DNA of 11,626 nt, from NCBI GenBank assembly GCA_030528545.1, contig JAUMYR010000051.1, positions 2,294 to 13,919 on the forward strand, given 5' to 3'. Positions 1 through 8,020 of this stretch are shown piece by piece. Positions within the stretch are counted from its first letter, which is position 1, and each line of letters starts with the position of its first letter. The translations under genes were made by a program, and so were the position numbers. This DNA is from Propionibacteriaceae bacterium. GTDB taxonomy: Bacteria > Actinomycetota > Actinomycetes > Propionibacteriales > Propionibacteriaceae. Under the pieces are notes generated by a model that did no database searches, was not told the DNA's origin, and saw only the letters and a list, made by a program, of their open reading frames with translations.

Positions 1-452
1 CGGGCGTCACGGGTCAGCATGCCAGCCTTCTTGAGCGCCGGGCGGGAGGCCTCGGCGTCGGCGGCGTTCAGCGCGCGGGCGATACCCAAACGCAGCGCAC
101 CGGCCTGGCCGGTCACGCCGCCGCCGTGGATTCGGGCGATCACGTCGTAGGAACCGGTCACCCCGGCGGCCTCAAAGGGCTCACTGACGTGCTGCTGGTG
201 CACCTTGTTCGGGAAATAATCGTCGAGGGTCCGGCCATTGATGGTCCAGGTGCCGGTGCCCGGGACGAGGCGAACTCGCGCCACGGCCTCCTTGCGGCGG
301 CCGGTCGCGCCAGCCGGGGCGATGACAGCCGGACGCGAAGAGGTGGCAGTCGCGGCGGGGTTCGAGTCCGAGCGATAGGCGATCTCGCGATCGGCCTCGT
401 CGGTGAAGGGCACAACCTCGGTCTCGAGGACGTCGAGTTCGTTGTCAGTCAT
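1..452 (-). CDS. rpsI: 30S ribosomal protein S9, C-terminus cut by window edge
   Basis: S9 is a small-subunit protein whose C-terminal tail reaches towards P-site tRNA. The minus strand reads from ATG at 452 through 150 complete codons without a stop. About 47 residues of acidic, low-complexity N-terminal extension (starting [10 protein letters not shown]), usual in actinobacterial S9, precede the conserved core, which begins [16 protein letters not shown] and continues with [27 protein letters not shown] and LRLGIARAL. The last residues inside the window are KKAGMLTRD, so the basic tail ending in the usual K-R lies beyond base 1. A purine-rich AAAGAGAG sits 5-12 bases before the ATG. The gene starts 14 bases after the rplM stop and is surely co-transcribed with it. 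Identification is firm; only the tail is unseen. Confidence 0.96.
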   Translation of the reverse strand, partial: MTDNELDVLETEVVPFTDEADREIAYRSDSNPAATATSSRPAVIAPAGATGRRKEAVARVRLVPGTGTWTINGRTLDDYFPNKVHQQHVSEPFEAAGVTGSYDVIARIHGGGVTGQAGALRLGIARALNAADAEASRPALKKAGMLTRDA

Positions 453-466
453 GGTGCTCTCTTTGC

Positions 467-910
467 TCACTGGGCGATCTGGGTGATCTCGTAGGCGACC
501 GGACGCTGAGCCTGATGCGGATGCTCAGGACCGGAGTAGACCTTGAGCTTGCCCATCATCTGGCGGGCGAGCTTGTTCTTCGGCATCATGCCCCACACCG
601 CAAGCTCAACGGCCTTACGCGGATCCTTGTCAAGCAGATCGCCGATGGAGGTGGCGGTCAGGCCACCCGGGCGCCCAGAGTGACGGTAGCGCATCGAGTC
701 GCTGCGCTTGTTGCCGGTCAGGGCGATCTTCGAAGCGTTCACCACAATCACAAAATCGCCCTGGTCGACATGCGGGGCGAAAGTGGCCTTGTGCTTACCG
801 CGCAGCAGGTTAGCGACGTTGACCGCCAGGCGTCCAAGAACGACATCGGTAGCATCGATCACATGCCAGTTCCTGGTCACTTCACCAGGCTTTGGGGTGT
901 ACGTAGACAC
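467..910 (-). CDS. rplM: 50S ribosomal protein L13
   Basis: L13 is an early-assembly protein of the large ribosomal subunit that binds 23S rRNA. The 147-residue product has the family's full length and motifs: [18 protein letters not shown] at the N-terminus, [43 protein letters not shown] and [13 protein letters not shown], ending with [13 protein letters not shown]. The start is GTG at 910, chosen because it gives the M-x-TYxPKPG beginning normal for actinobacterial L13. A GGAAG element lies about 13 bases upstream, a rather long spacing. An ATG at 921-923 is in another frame. The gene is followed after 14 bases by rpsI, the near-universal rplM-rpsI order, and is driven by the promoter at 1000-1028. 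Confidence 0.97.
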   Translation of the reverse strand: MSTYTPKPGEVTRNWHVIDATDVVLGRLAVNVANLLRGKHKATFAPHVDQGDFVIVVNASKIALTGNKRSDSMRYRHSGRPGGLTATSIGDLLDKDPRKAVELAVWGMMPKNKLARQMMGKLKVYSGPEHPHQAQRPVAYEITQIAQ

Positions 911-955
911 GGTCGCGGACCATCTTCCAGTAGTTGTTGTCAGGCTTTAGGCTGC

Positions 956-1046
956 GGACGCGAGCGCCGGGCGGGCTCACCTGCACGCAACAGCGACCTA
1001 CTTTACCCGCAGCGGGGCAGGCGGTCAACACGCGGCGCTCGCGTCC
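956..1046. repeat. 14-bp perfect inverted repeat bracketing the rplM promoter
   Basis: GGACGCGAGCGCCG at 956-969 is the exact reverse complement of the 14 bases at 1033-1046, with 63 bp between the arms. One arm lies just upstream of the -35 box, next to the stop codon of the coiled-coil gene. The other lies in the expected 5' untranslated leader of rplM. In RNA, both arms would be present only in transcripts reading through from the coiled-coil genes. A nested 5-bp hairpin (1030-1044) competes with the upstream arm. Function is unknown: possibly an operator pair, a read-through-specific structure or chance in GC-rich DNA. Confidence 0.6.
1000..1028 (-). promoter_or_regulatory. Housekeeping promoter of rplM-rpsI
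   Basis: Read on the minus strand, TTGACC (1028-1023) is followed by a 17-base spacer and TAAAGT (1005-1000), a near-consensus sigma70/HrdB-type pair. Transcription would start near 993, giving a leader of about 80 bases before the GTG of rplM. The spacer contains the palindrome CCCGCAGCGGG at 1006-1016. The elements are seen directly; their use is inferred from position. Confidence 0.75.
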
Positions 1047-1051
1047 TGGGT

Positions 1052-2080
1052 TCACTCGCTGGCCTCGTCCGAGGTTTCGGGGTCGGCCTCGGTCACTTGC
1101 TCAGCGTCGGCCTCCTCCGCTGTGCCGGTGACCGCCTCTTCGGCGGGGGTCTCCAAGGCATCGCCGAGTTGCGCCATGGATGCGCCTCCGAGCGTTGCCA
1201 GCATCTGACGAACGTTCGCCAGCTGGCCGGTGATGGAGTCCCGGCGGGCGGTGAGCGCGGCCAGCTCACGCTCGGATTCCCGACGCACTCGCTCGGCATT
1301 CGCCCGGGCGCTCTCCAGCATGCCCTTGGCCTCCTGGCGGGCCGACTCCCGGAGCTGCTGGGCCTCGGCGTTTGCGTCCTCGATGAGTTTGGCGGCCTCC
1401 GCCTGGCAGGCGGCCAGCTTGTCTTCGGCCGCGGCGATGGAGGCCTCATGGGTGGCCATGAGGGACTGGAACTCGGCGGCCGCGTGATCGCGCCGGGCTG
1501 ACAGTGTCTTCTCGAAATCCGCGGCCGCGGCGGCCGCCTTCGCCCGCTGTGATTCGAACAGCGCCTCCGCCTCGCCGCGGCGGGCCGAGGCTTCCCGTTC
1601 GGCGTGATCGATGATGTCGTCGGACTCCCGCTTGGCGGACTCCACGATCCTGGCGACCTCAGAATCGGCCTGCGAACGGATCTCCTCAGCGTAGGAGTCC
1701 GCGGCTTCGCGGATCCCCACCGCCGAGCGTTCGGCGTCGTCGGCGAGGGTCGCGGCACGATCCTCGGCGACCATCACGAGTTCAGCTGCTTGCTCCTCAG
1801 CGAGCATCAGGATCTGCGAGATCCGGGGGCCGAGATCAGCGAAACTCGGTGGCGCGGCCTCGCGCACGGAGGCCTCCAGCTGCTCGACCCGGTCTCGCAT
1901 CTCTGCGAGGTCACGGGCTAGAGAGTCGTTGGCCGACTGGAGTTTGGTGATCTCAACCGCCTTCTGTGCGGCCTCTTGCAGCGCAGACGCCTGTCCTGCC
2001 TTGAGCGAATGCATCGCGTGCTCGACGGCTGCCGGGTCGTAACCACGAAAGACCGTCGGGAATGCGGATGGTTCTGTCAT
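1052..2080 (-). CDS. DivIVA-domain coiled-coil protein (polar/cell-division scaffold-like)
   Basis: The 342-residue product opens with MTEPSAFPTVFRGYDPAAVE. The F-x-GYD-xx-xVE/D pattern at residues 11-20 matches the N-terminal membrane-targeting motif of DivIVA/Wag31-type proteins. Residues of about 30-300 are almost unbroken coiled coil rich in Ala, Glu, Arg and Gln (AEEQAAELV, DAERSAVGIREAADS, SARQEAKGMLESARA). A conserved-looking helix near residues 285-310 contains TARRDSITGQLANVRQML, and a roughly 30-residue acidic tail follows. The ATG at 2080 lies one base after the stop of the upstream gene and has a GGAGAAGG ribosome site inside that gene's end. The open frame extends upstream to 2584, but only by running through the upstream gene in another frame. 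The family suggests a curvature-sensing or polar-growth scaffold; the exact role is not established. Confidence 0.85.
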   Translation of the reverse strand: MTEPSAFPTVFRGYDPAAVEHAMHSLKAGQASALQEAAQKAVEITKLQSANDSLARDLAEMRDRVEQLEASVREAAPPSFADLGPRISQILMLAEEQAAELVMVAEDRAATLADDAERSAVGIREAADSYAEEIRSQADSEVARIVESAKRESDDIIDHAEREASARRGEAEALFESQRAKAAAAAADFEKTLSARRDHAAAEFQSLMATHEASIAAAEDKLAACQAEAAKLIEDANAEAQQLRESARQEAKGMLESARANAERVRRESERELAALTARRDSITGQLANVRQMLATLGGASMAQLGDALETPAEEAVTGTAEEADAEQVTEADPETSDEASE

Positions 2081-2081
2081 G

Positions 2082-3506
2082 TCAGTCCTTCTCCGAGGTT
2101 GTTGGTGATGGGAGGCTCTGGGGTGGGGGCACGGCGAGCGCCTCGATGACGCCCTTGAGCTGGCCCAGTTCTTCGCGGATCTCGTCGCGCTGCCTGGAGA
2201 GCGAATCGACCTCGGCCCGCGCGTCCGCGAGGCGCTGCCTGGCATCGGCGCGGAGCCGGTCAGCCTCCGCCCTCGCCTCCGCGACCGCTCTGGCCGCCTC
2301 GTCGCGCCCGGCCTGGACCTGCTCGAAGTGCTCCCGTTGCAAGGAATTGAGGTCATCCAGCATCCGGTCGCGCATCGCTTCGGCCTCGTCGCGGGCCTGG
2401 GCCAGCAGCAAATCGGCTCGGGCGACTTTGGCATCGGCGTCGGAATCGGCCTGCTCGCGGGTCGATTCGGCGTAGCGATCCGCCCGTTCCCTCGTGGACT
2501 GAGCGTCAGCCTCGGCGGCGGTGAGCATCGCGGACACGCTCGCTTGGGCGTGCTCAAGCTCCCGGGCGGCCTCGGCGCGGTCACTGTCGGCCTGGTGCCT
2601 CACCTGAGCCTGCAGCGCCTCGAGCTCGGCGCGGACGCTCGCGGACTGTTCGGCGAGCTCGGCCTCGACCGCCTGTTTGCGCGCGGCCAGCTCGGCGTCC
2701 ACCCCCTCACGGAGTTCGGCGACCGTCCGTTCGGTCCAGTCGAGCTGCTGTTTGGCCTCGGCCAGGATCCGGTGAGCCTCGATATTGGCGTCGGAGAGCA
2801 GCCTTTCGTGTTCGGCGAGGATCTGCTGAGCGTTGGCGGCCAGCGCCTCTTCGCTGGCGGTCCGGGCCTCCATGAGTTCCTCATGATGTTTGCGGGTACG
2901 CTCAGCGAGGTCGGCATCGACTTGTTCGCGCTGCTGCTGGGACGCGGCGAGCATCTCGGAGATTTCAGCTTGGGCCGCGGCCCGCTGCTCGGCCTCCTGC
3001 CTTTCCCATTCCGCCTTCCGTTCGGCGATCTCTGCCTCGTTGTGCGCCCGCGCGGCCTCGGCCGCGTCTCGTATCTCCTCGGCACGGCGACGAGCGTCGT
3101 CGACCAGTTCGTCGGCGTGTTGCCCGGCGGCCGCGATCAGTTCGTCGGCGCGCGCCTGAGCCGACTGCGCGAGTTCCGCGGCTGCCGCCTCGGCGTTGGC
3201 GATCACCTTGGCTGCCCGGGAACTGGCGGCGAGCATCGTGTCCCGGGCCTCGGCGTCGGCATCGGCGACCCGGCGCTGGGCCGATTCAAGCAGGCGCTTG
3301 GTCTCGGCCCGCACCGACTCGTTGGCCCGGAGTAATTCGTCCGACTCGGCTCGTAACTGGGCACGCTCGGCAGCCAGTGCGTCCACCTCGGCCTTTGCCT
3401 CGGCACGCAACCGGTCAGCGATGTCCTGGGCCCGCGTCAAAATCTCACTTGCCTGGGCTGAGACACCGATCAAGGGATCCGCGGCGCCTACCGTCATGGC
3501 GCCCAT
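2082..3506 (-). CDS. Large Ala/Glu-rich coiled-coil protein (FilP/Scy-like)
   Basis: This protein of about 474 residues is nearly all coiled coil, with long heptad/hendecad-like runs of Ala, Glu, Arg and Gln (ADRLRAEAKAEVDALAAERAQ, WERQEAEQRAAAQAEISEM, AELREGVDAELAARKQA). I found no cysteine, signal peptide or membrane segment. It lacks a clear DivIVA GYD motif. Near the C-terminus, SRQRDEIREELGQLKGVI resembles the corresponding helix of the downstream protein, so the two may be paralogues. A proline-rich end follows (VPPPQSLPSP). Actinobacterial proteins of this kind (FilP, Scy, misnamed 'cellulose-binding proteins') form filaments or polar assemblies. The start is uncertain: ATG 3506, ATG 3497 (12 residues after the TTG at 3533) or that TTG. 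I prefer 3506 because a TAGCTT -10-like box lies just upstream. It forms an operon with the next gene, one base between. Confidence 0.82.
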   Translation of the reverse strand: MGAMTVGAADPLIGVSAQASEILTRAQDIADRLRAEAKAEVDALAAERAQLRAESDELLRANESVRAETKRLLESAQRRVADADAEARDTMLAASSRAAKVIANAEAAAAELAQSAQARADELIAAAGQHADELVDDARRRAEEIRDAAEAARAHNEAEIAERKAEWERQEAEQRAAAQAEISEMLAASQQQREQVDADLAERTRKHHEELMEARTASEEALAANAQQILAEHERLLSDANIEAHRILAEAKQQLDWTERTVAELREGVDAELAARKQAVEAELAEQSASVRAELEALQAQVRHQADSDRAEAARELEHAQASVSAMLTAAEADAQSTRERADRYAESTREQADSDADAKVARADLLLAQARDEAEAMRDRMLDDLNSLQREHFEQVQAGRDEAARAVAEARAEADRLRADARQRLADARAEVDSLSRQRDEIREELGQLKGVIEALAVPPPQSLPSPTTSEKD

Positions 3507-3513
3507 TCTCTCG

Positions 3514-3519
3514 AAGCTA
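3514..3519 (-). promoter_or_regulatory. Possible -10 box of the coiled-coil operon
   Basis: On the minus strand, TAGCTT at 3519-3514 fits TANNNT and ends seven bases before ATG 3506, which would give a leaderless or nearly leaderless message. No -35 element with normal spacing is visible. Weak evidence. Confidence 0.3.
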
Positions 3520-3623
3520 GCCACCAGCGGCAAGCCCGTAGCCAGACAAGGTAACGAAGACCTTTAGGGTTTCCCTCTCCCCGCTTTTGGGCCCCCTGCA
3601 AGACGCTGGTCCCCTTGTGGGTC

Positions 3624-3629
3624 TAGTGT
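3624..3629 (+). promoter_or_regulatory. -10 box for a leaderless EF-G2-like message
   Basis: TAGTGT (TANNNT) ends six bases before ATG 3636, so transcription would begin at or next to the A of the start codon. No purine-rich ribosome site precedes the ATG, which supports leaderless translation. No good -35 box is seen 17-18 bases upstream. Confidence 0.5.
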
Positions 3630-3635
3630 TGGTTC

Positions 3636-5711
3636 ATGGCTTCAAGGATGAATGCGAATGTGACGGTATCCGCGCCGACGGACCTACGTAACGTGGTCTT
3701 GGTTGGCTCCAACGGATCGGGCAAGACCACGTTATTCGAACAGATCCTACGCGCCCGCATTGAGGGCTATCGCGGAGAGAAGGACGACCCCGAGCGCGCA
3801 GCCGCTTTGACGCTGGCCACGGTCAACTCCGACGATGTCGCGGTCAACCTTCTGGACGCACCAGGGCATCCGGACTATGTGGGCGAACTGCGCGCCGGGT
3901 TGCGGGCAGCCGACGCCGCGATCTTCGTGGTGAGCGCGGTCGACGGCATTGACCAGGCGACCCTCGCCCTGTGGCACGAATGCGATGCGGTGAACATGCC
4001 TCGTTTCATCGTCGTCACGAAGCTCGATCTCGGACGCTCCGATTTCGAAACCACCGTCGCTATGTGCCGCACGGCTTTCGGCGATGGTGTCATCCCGGCC
4101 TACATCCCACTGCTGGATGGAGAGAAGATCATCGGGAATATCTCGCTGGTGAACAAGCGGGTGCACGACTATTCCTCCGGCACCCGCGTCTCCCGCGACT
4201 GCAATGCCGACGAAGAGGTGCTCGTCGATGAGTATCAGGCCCCCTTCCTTGAAGGTGTCATCACCGAGGCCGATAACGAAGAACTGATGGAGCGCTACCT
4301 CGAGGGCGAGACGCTGGCCCGCGAGGAGGTCATGGCCAATGTATTGAAGGCCGTCTCCACCGGCCAGTTCTTCCCGGCCATGCCAGCCCACACCCTGAGC
4401 GACATCGGCATTGAGGATGTGCTGCGCCTGATTGAGCGTGGCTTCCCCGCCCCGACCGACGCCCACCCGCCGCTCATCACCACCCCGAATGGCGCGACCC
4501 TTCCCGGGATCACCTGCGACCCCGATGGCCCGCTGGTCGCTGAGGTCATTCGCACCACCTCGGACCCATTCGCCGGGCGGCTGTCGATGGTGCGGGTGTT
4601 CTCCGGCACACTGCGCTCGGACGACATCGTGCACGTCTCGGGACACCGCGAGCTATTCCAGGACCTCGAAGGCGATGGACACGACGAAGAGGAGCGCGTT
4701 GGCCTGCTCAGCGGGCCCTCTGGCGTCGAGATCAAGCCCCGCAAGGTAGCGATCGCGGGCGATATCGTCCTGGTGGCGAAGCTGAGCCGGGCCGAGACCG
4801 GCGACACGCTGAGCGACAAGGACCGTCCGGCCCTGATCGAGCCCTGGGTGCTGCCCACGCCGCTGCTGCCGCTCGCGATCAAGGCCGCGTCCCGCAACGA
4901 CGAGGACAAGCTGGGCACCGCGCTGCAGCGGCTCGCCGTCGAGGACACCACCGTCCGGGTCGAACGCACCACTGAGACAGACCAGTTGCTGCTGTGGACG
5001 ATGGGCCAGGCACACATGGACCTGCTGCTCAACCGGTTGCGCGACCGCTATGGGATCAAGGTGGAACAAGAGCCCGTGCGGGTGGCCTACCGGGAAACCT
5101 TCATCGCTCCCGCCAAGGGACTCGGCCGGCACGTCAAACAGTCCGGCGGGCACGGACAGTACGCGGTCTGCAACCTCGAGATCGAACCCAACGAACGCGG
5201 AGCCGGTTTCGAGTTCATCGACAAGGTGGTCGGCGGCGCGGTTCCCCGCCAGTTCATCGGCTCGGTCGAGAAGGGAGTCCGCGCCCAGCTTGAGAAGGGC
5301 ACGCTGTGGGGCTACCCCATGGTCGACGTCAAGGTGACGCTGTACGACGGCAAAGCGCATTCGGTCGACTCCTCGGACATGGCTTTCCAGACCGCCGGAT
5401 CGCTCGGGCTGCGCGAGGCCGCTTCGGAGAAGACCGTGGCTCTGCTGGAACCGATCGACCTGGTCACCGTCACCGTGGGCGAGGAATATCTCGGCCCGGT
5501 CATGACCGACCTGTCGGGGCGCCGCGGCCAGTTGCAGGGCACCGACACCGATGACCAGCACCACGCGATCATCCGGGCCCTCGTCCCCGCGTCCGAGCTG
5601 GCGCGTTACGCCATTGACCTGCGCGGCATCGCCCAAGGCTCTGGGACCTTCACCCGGGAGTTCCACGGGTACGAGCTGTTGCCCGCCAACCTGGCTCCTG
5701 AGAAGAAGTAG
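3636..5711 (+). CDS. fusA2: Elongation factor G-like GTPase (EF-G2 type)
   Basis: The 691-residue protein has the full EF-G domain order: G domain (about 17-270), domains II and III, domain IV (about 475-600) and domain V to the end. Seen: P-loop GSNGSGKT at 24-31, G3 motif DAPGH at 74-78 (usually DTPGH), G4 TKLD at 128-131 (usually NKMD). Domain IV/V text is typical: [68 protein letters not shown]. The switch I signature of translocating EF-G (ER-x-RGITI) is missing; the place reads [13 protein letters not shown] mycobacterial EF-G2 of this group was reported to bind guanine nucleotides yet lack ribosome-dependent GTPase activity, so canonical translocation should not be assumed. The gene is transcribed divergently from the coiled-coil operon and ends at a strong hairpin. 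Confidence 0.93.
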   Translation: MASRMNANVTVSAPTDLRNVVLVGSNGSGKTTLFEQILRARIEGYRGEKDDPERAAALTLATVNSDDVAVNLLDAPGHPDYVGELRAGLRAADAAIFVVSAVDGIDQATLALWHECDAVNMPRFIVVTKLDLGRSDFETTVAMCRTAFGDGVIPAYIPLLDGEKIIGNISLVNKRVHDYSSGTRVSRDCNADEEVLVDEYQAPFLEGVITEADNEELMERYLEGETLAREEVMANVLKAVSTGQFFPAMPAHTLSDIGIEDVLRLIERGFPAPTDAHPPLITTPNGATLPGITCDPDGPLVAEVIRTTSDPFAGRLSMVRVFSGTLRSDDIVHVSGHRELFQDLEGDGHDEEERVGLLSGPSGVEIKPRKVAIAGDIVLVAKLSRAETGDTLSDKDRPALIEPWVLPTPLLPLAIKAASRNDEDKLGTALQRLAVEDTTVRVERTTETDQLLLWTMGQAHMDLLLNRLRDRYGIKVEQEPVRVAYRETFIAPAKGLGRHVKQSGGHGQYAVCNLEIEPNERGAGFEFIDKVVGGAVPRQFIGSVEKGVRAQLEKGTLWGYPMVDVKVTLYDGKAHSVDSSDMAFQTAGSLGLREAASEKTVALLEPIDLVTVTVGEEYLGPVMTDLSGRRGQLQGTDTDDQHHAIIRALVPASELARYAIDLRGIAQGSGTFTREFHGYELLPANLAPEKK

Positions 5712-5741
5712 CCCCAGCGGGTTCTCCCGCCAGCTGATATC

Positions 5742-5781
5742 CGGGGGTTGGGGCCGTCCATCCGGGCGGCCCCAACCCCCG
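5742..5781 (+). terminator. Strong terminator hairpin after EF-G2
   Basis: CGGGGGTTGGGGCCG pairs perfectly with its complement over 15 bp (5742-5756 with 5767-5781). Three more pairs, one G-U, extend the stem inside, leaving the loop ATCC. It starts 30 bases after the TAG stop. There is no U-tract, as is common in high-GC actinobacteria. The stem could act on either strand, but no gene converges on it. Confidence 0.85.
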
Positions 5782-6040
5782 TCGCGTTGCCGTGGAATCA
5801 GCCTGCCTGGCCTGCCCGCCTCATCCCGGCGTCCCCGAGCACCGGCCCGCCTCCCTCACCCCACCCAACCTGGAGCTCATACCTCCTCGGCCGTGGGGAG
5901 CAGCCGATCGCTTCTGCCCCGCCCCAAGCAGCCAGTCCTGACCGGGAGAACGAGCCACCAGCCGGAAGCAGTGCCCCCTTGCGCCCAGCGGCCCGCTGCC
6001 CGTGGGCAGGCGCCGCCCACACCCACCAGCAAAGCCCCGA
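5782..6040. other. Gene-free GC-rich intergenic stretch
   Basis: Between the EF-G2 terminator and the Fur promoter I see no convincing gene. Short open frames on both strands have low-complexity Pro/Arg/Ala products and no ribosome site. The only structure is a pair of mutually exclusive small inverted repeats: CTGCCC/GGGCAG at 5996-6009 (2-base loop) and GTGGGC/GCCCAC at 6002-6020 (7-base loop). Their significance is unknown. Confidence 0.5.
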
Positions 6041-6082
6041 ATAGATCTAGAATTGGAATCTTTCAAGAAAAGGGAGTATGCT
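6041..6082 (+). promoter_or_regulatory. Fur-catalase promoter with AT-rich putative operator
   Basis: TTGGAA (6053-6058), an 18-base spacer and TATGCT (6077-6082) form a plausible promoter whose start point would coincide with the A of ATG 6089. The patch is strikingly AT-rich for this genome. It holds the palindrome TAGATCTA (6042-6049), the imperfect dyad AGAATTGGAATCT (6049-6061) and TCTTTCAAGA (6059-6068). FurA/CatR/PerR-type regulators usually bind AT-rich dyads in their own promoters, so this is the likely autoregulatory site. The exact box is not assigned. Confidence 0.55.
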
Positions 6083-6088
6083 GACACC

Positions 6089-6523
6089 ATGTCCATAAAC
6101 CCCCCGAGCCCGAAGGACCGGTTGAGATCGGCCGGTTTGCGGGTGACGGCGGCCCGCTTAGCTGTGATCGACGTCATCAGCGAGAATCCACACTCGACGG
6201 TCGACGAGATTCGCGAACTGTCGATCGGGCGCCTCGGCTCCCTGTCGGTGCAAGCCACCTACGATGTGCTCGCGGCACTGCACAGCGCACGGCTCATCCG
6301 CCGGATCGAGCCAGCGGGACAGCCACCACGTTACGAAGTGTGCTTCGACAATCACCACCACCTGATGTGTCGCAGCTGCGGGAGGCTCCAGGACACTGAG
6401 TGCCACATCGGCGCTGCACCCTGCCTCACCCCTGCCTCGACCCACGGTTTCGTCATCGATGAGGCAGAGATCATTTTTTGGGGCCTGTGCCCCTCATGCA
6501 ACACCACGGAAGGATCAGCATGA
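6089..6523 (+). CDS. furA: Fur-family peroxide-stress regulator (FurA/CatR type)
   Basis: The 144-residue protein has Fur-family length and order. The winged-helix DNA-binding half has [14 protein letters not shown] at 17-30, NPHSTVDEI at 33-41 and [13 protein letters not shown] at 52-64. The dimerisation/metal half has [11 protein letters not shown] at 88-98, APCLTP and GLCPSC at 132-137. The two CxxC pairs (C94/C97, C134/C137) suggest a structural zinc site; His35 and His89-91 are where the family places regulatory-metal and peroxide-sensing residues. The [11 protein letters not shown]...[14 protein letters not shown] text is very like mycobacterial FurA, which controls katG. Here the partner is a monofunctional catalase, as in the CatR-CatA pair of Streptomyces. 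The start at 6089 is in-frame and follows a well-placed -10 box; a GGGAG lies 12 bases upstream, rather far for a ribosome site. The TGA overlaps the catalase start (ATGA). Confidence 0.9.
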   Translation: MSINPPSPKDRLRSAGLRVTAARLAVIDVISENPHSTVDEIRELSIGRLGSLSVQATYDVLAALHSARLIRRIEPAGQPPRYEVCFDNHHHLMCRSCGRLQDTECHIGAAPCLTPASTHGFVIDEAEIIFWGLCPSCNTTEGSA

Positions 6524-7965
6524 CCACCCCAAACACTCCCTCAACCCACCTCAATGGCTCGCCGGTTCAGTCGGACGCGCACTCGCTGACCGTTGGTGCC
6601 GATGGCCCTATCGTCCTGCACGACGTCCACCTAGTCGAGCAGCTCGCCCACTTCAACCGCGAGCGGGTTCCCGAGCGCACCCCCCACGCCAAGGGTTCCG
6701 GTGCCTTCGGCACCTTCACGGTCACCGGTGATGTCAGCGCCTATACCAAGGCCGCCCCCTTCCAGCCCGGCGCCACCACCCGCATGCTCGCCCGCTTCTC
6801 CACCGTCGCCGGGGAACAGGGCTCGCCCGATACCTGGCGCGACGTGCGTGGCTTCTCCGTCCGCTGGTACTCCGATGAGGGCAACTTCGACATGGTCGGG
6901 AACAACACCCCGGTCTTCTTCCTGCGCGACCCGATGAAGTTCCCGCACTTCATCCGCTCGCAGAAGCGCCTGCCTTCCTCCGGCCTGCGCGACAACACCA
7001 TGCAGTGGGATTTCTGGACGCTGTCGCCTGAGACCGCCCACCAGGTCGCCTACCTCATGGGTGACCGGGGCCTGCCGAAGACCTGGCGGCACATGAACGG
7101 CTATTCCTCCCACACCTACATGTGGGTCAACGCCGCCGGAGAGAAGTTCTGGGTGAAGTACCACTTCCTCAGCGACCAGGGCGTCGAGAACATGACCAAC
7201 GAAGAGGCCACCCGCCTGTCCGGCGAGGACGCCGACTATCACCGCCGTGACCTGTTCGACGCGATCGCCCAGGGCGACTTCCCGAGCTGGACGCTGCACG
7301 TGCAGGTGATGCCCTACGCCGACGCGAAGGACTACCGGTTCAACCCCTTCGACCTGACCAAGGTCTGGTCGCTCAAGGATTACCCGCGCATCGAGGTCGG
7401 CCGGATGACCCTCAATGAGAACCCGACCAATTTCTATGCCCAGATCGAGCAGGCCGCGTTCAGCCCCTCCAACATGATCCCGGGCACCGGGATCTCCCCC
7501 GACAAGATGCTGATGGCCCGCGTGTTCGCCTACCCGGACGCCCACCGCGCCCGGATCGGCGCCAACTTCCATCAGCTGCCGGTCAACCAGCCCGCGAATG
7601 CGTCCAATAACTACGCGAACCAGGGCCACATGGAGTACCTCCACACGGGCGCCGCCCCGATGTATGCCCCGAACTCCTTCGGCCGCCCCTACAGCGACAC
7701 CCAGGGCCCAGCCGAGAACGGCTGGGAGGCCGATGGCGCGCTGGTGCGCGCGGCTGCCACCCTGCACGCCGAGGACGACGACTTCGGCCAGGCGCACACC
7801 CTGGTCCGCGAGGTCTTCGATGATGCCCAGCGCGAGCGTCTCGTCGAGACCGTCTCCGGCGCACTCGCCGGTGTCCGCGAGCCCGTGCTGAGCCGCGCCT
7901 TCGAGTATTGGAAGAACATCGACGCCGAAGTCGGCGCCGCGATTGAGGCCGCGGTCAAGGGCTGA
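6520..7965 (+). CDS. katA: Haem catalase (monofunctional, small-subunit type)
   Basis: It converts hydrogen peroxide to water and oxygen in the cytoplasm. At 481 residues it fits the small-subunit, clade-3-like catalases. Signatures: [20 protein letters not shown] at 45-64 with catalytic His56, [11 protein letters not shown] around 127-137 with the distal Asn (128/129), and [14 protein letters not shown] at 334-347 with haem-ligand Tyr338. [11 protein letters not shown] and the usual C-terminal helical region are present, and nothing essential is missing. The ATG overlaps the Fur stop codon and is preceded by GGAAGGA at six bases, so translation is coupled to the regulator. The two genes form one peroxide-response operon closed by the hairpin at 7985-8020. 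Expression is probably repressed by the upstream Fur protein until peroxide inactivates it; this is inferred from family and order. Confidence 0.96.
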   Translation: MTTPNTPSTHLNGSPVQSDAHSLTVGADGPIVLHDVHLVEQLAHFNRERVPERTPHAKGSGAFGTFTVTGDVSAYTKAAPFQPGATTRMLARFSTVAGEQGSPDTWRDVRGFSVRWYSDEGNFDMVGNNTPVFFLRDPMKFPHFIRSQKRLPSSGLRDNTMQWDFWTLSPETAHQVAYLMGDRGLPKTWRHMNGYSSHTYMWVNAAGEKFWVKYHFLSDQGVENMTNEEATRLSGEDADYHRRDLFDAIAQGDFPSWTLHVQVMPYADAKDYRFNPFDLTKVWSLKDYPRIEVGRMTLNENPTNFYAQIEQAAFSPSNMIPGTGISPDKMLMARVFAYPDAHRARIGANFHQLPVNQPANASNNYANQGHMEYLHTGAAPMYAPNSFGRPYSDTQGPAENGWEADGALVRAAATLHAEDDDFGQAHTLVREVFDDAQRERLVETVSGALAGVREPVLSRAFEYWKNIDAEVGAAIEAAVKG

Positions 7966-7984
7966 ACCTAAGCCAACGCAGCCA

Positions 7985-8020
7985 GGAGGGGTGGGACAAC
8001 GCCGGTTGTCCCACCCCTCT
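7985..8020 (+). terminator. Strong terminator hairpin after catalase
   Basis: GAGGGGTGGGACAAC (7986-8000) pairs perfectly with 8005-8019 around the loop GCCG, and a G-U pair extends the base. The 15-bp stem begins 20 bases after the catalase stop. A second, weaker 6-bp hairpin (CGCCGC/GCGGCG, 8028-8047) follows. There is no long U-tract. Confidence 0.85.

Noticed and set aside
921..923. ATG as the start of rplM
   Set aside because: It is not in frame with L13; the GTG at 910 gives the family-typical N-terminus.
515..1501. 328-codon plus-strand open frame across rplM and the DivIVA-like gene
   Set aside because: It spans antisense of two clear genes and the rplM promoter, and the product is low-complexity.
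2081..2584. Upstream extension of the DivIVA-like frame
   Set aside because: The extension overlaps the upstream gene in another frame with Pro/Arg/Ser-rich sequence. The ATG at 2080 has a good ribosome site and begins the DivIVA motif region.
2328..3335. 335-codon plus-strand open frame opposite the coiled-coil gene
   Set aside because: The opposite strand gives a regular Ala/Glu coiled coil with operon structure; the Gly/Leu-rich translation on this strand is its mirror.
4653..5666. 337-codon minus-strand open frame opposite EF-G2
   Set aside because: It is a shadow of the EF-G2 coding sequence, with no ribosome site or family motif.
5748..6044. Short plus-strand frames in the EF-G2/Fur gap
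   Set aside because: They begin inside the terminator hairpin or lack ribosome sites, and their compositions are low-complexity Pro/Ser/Ala.
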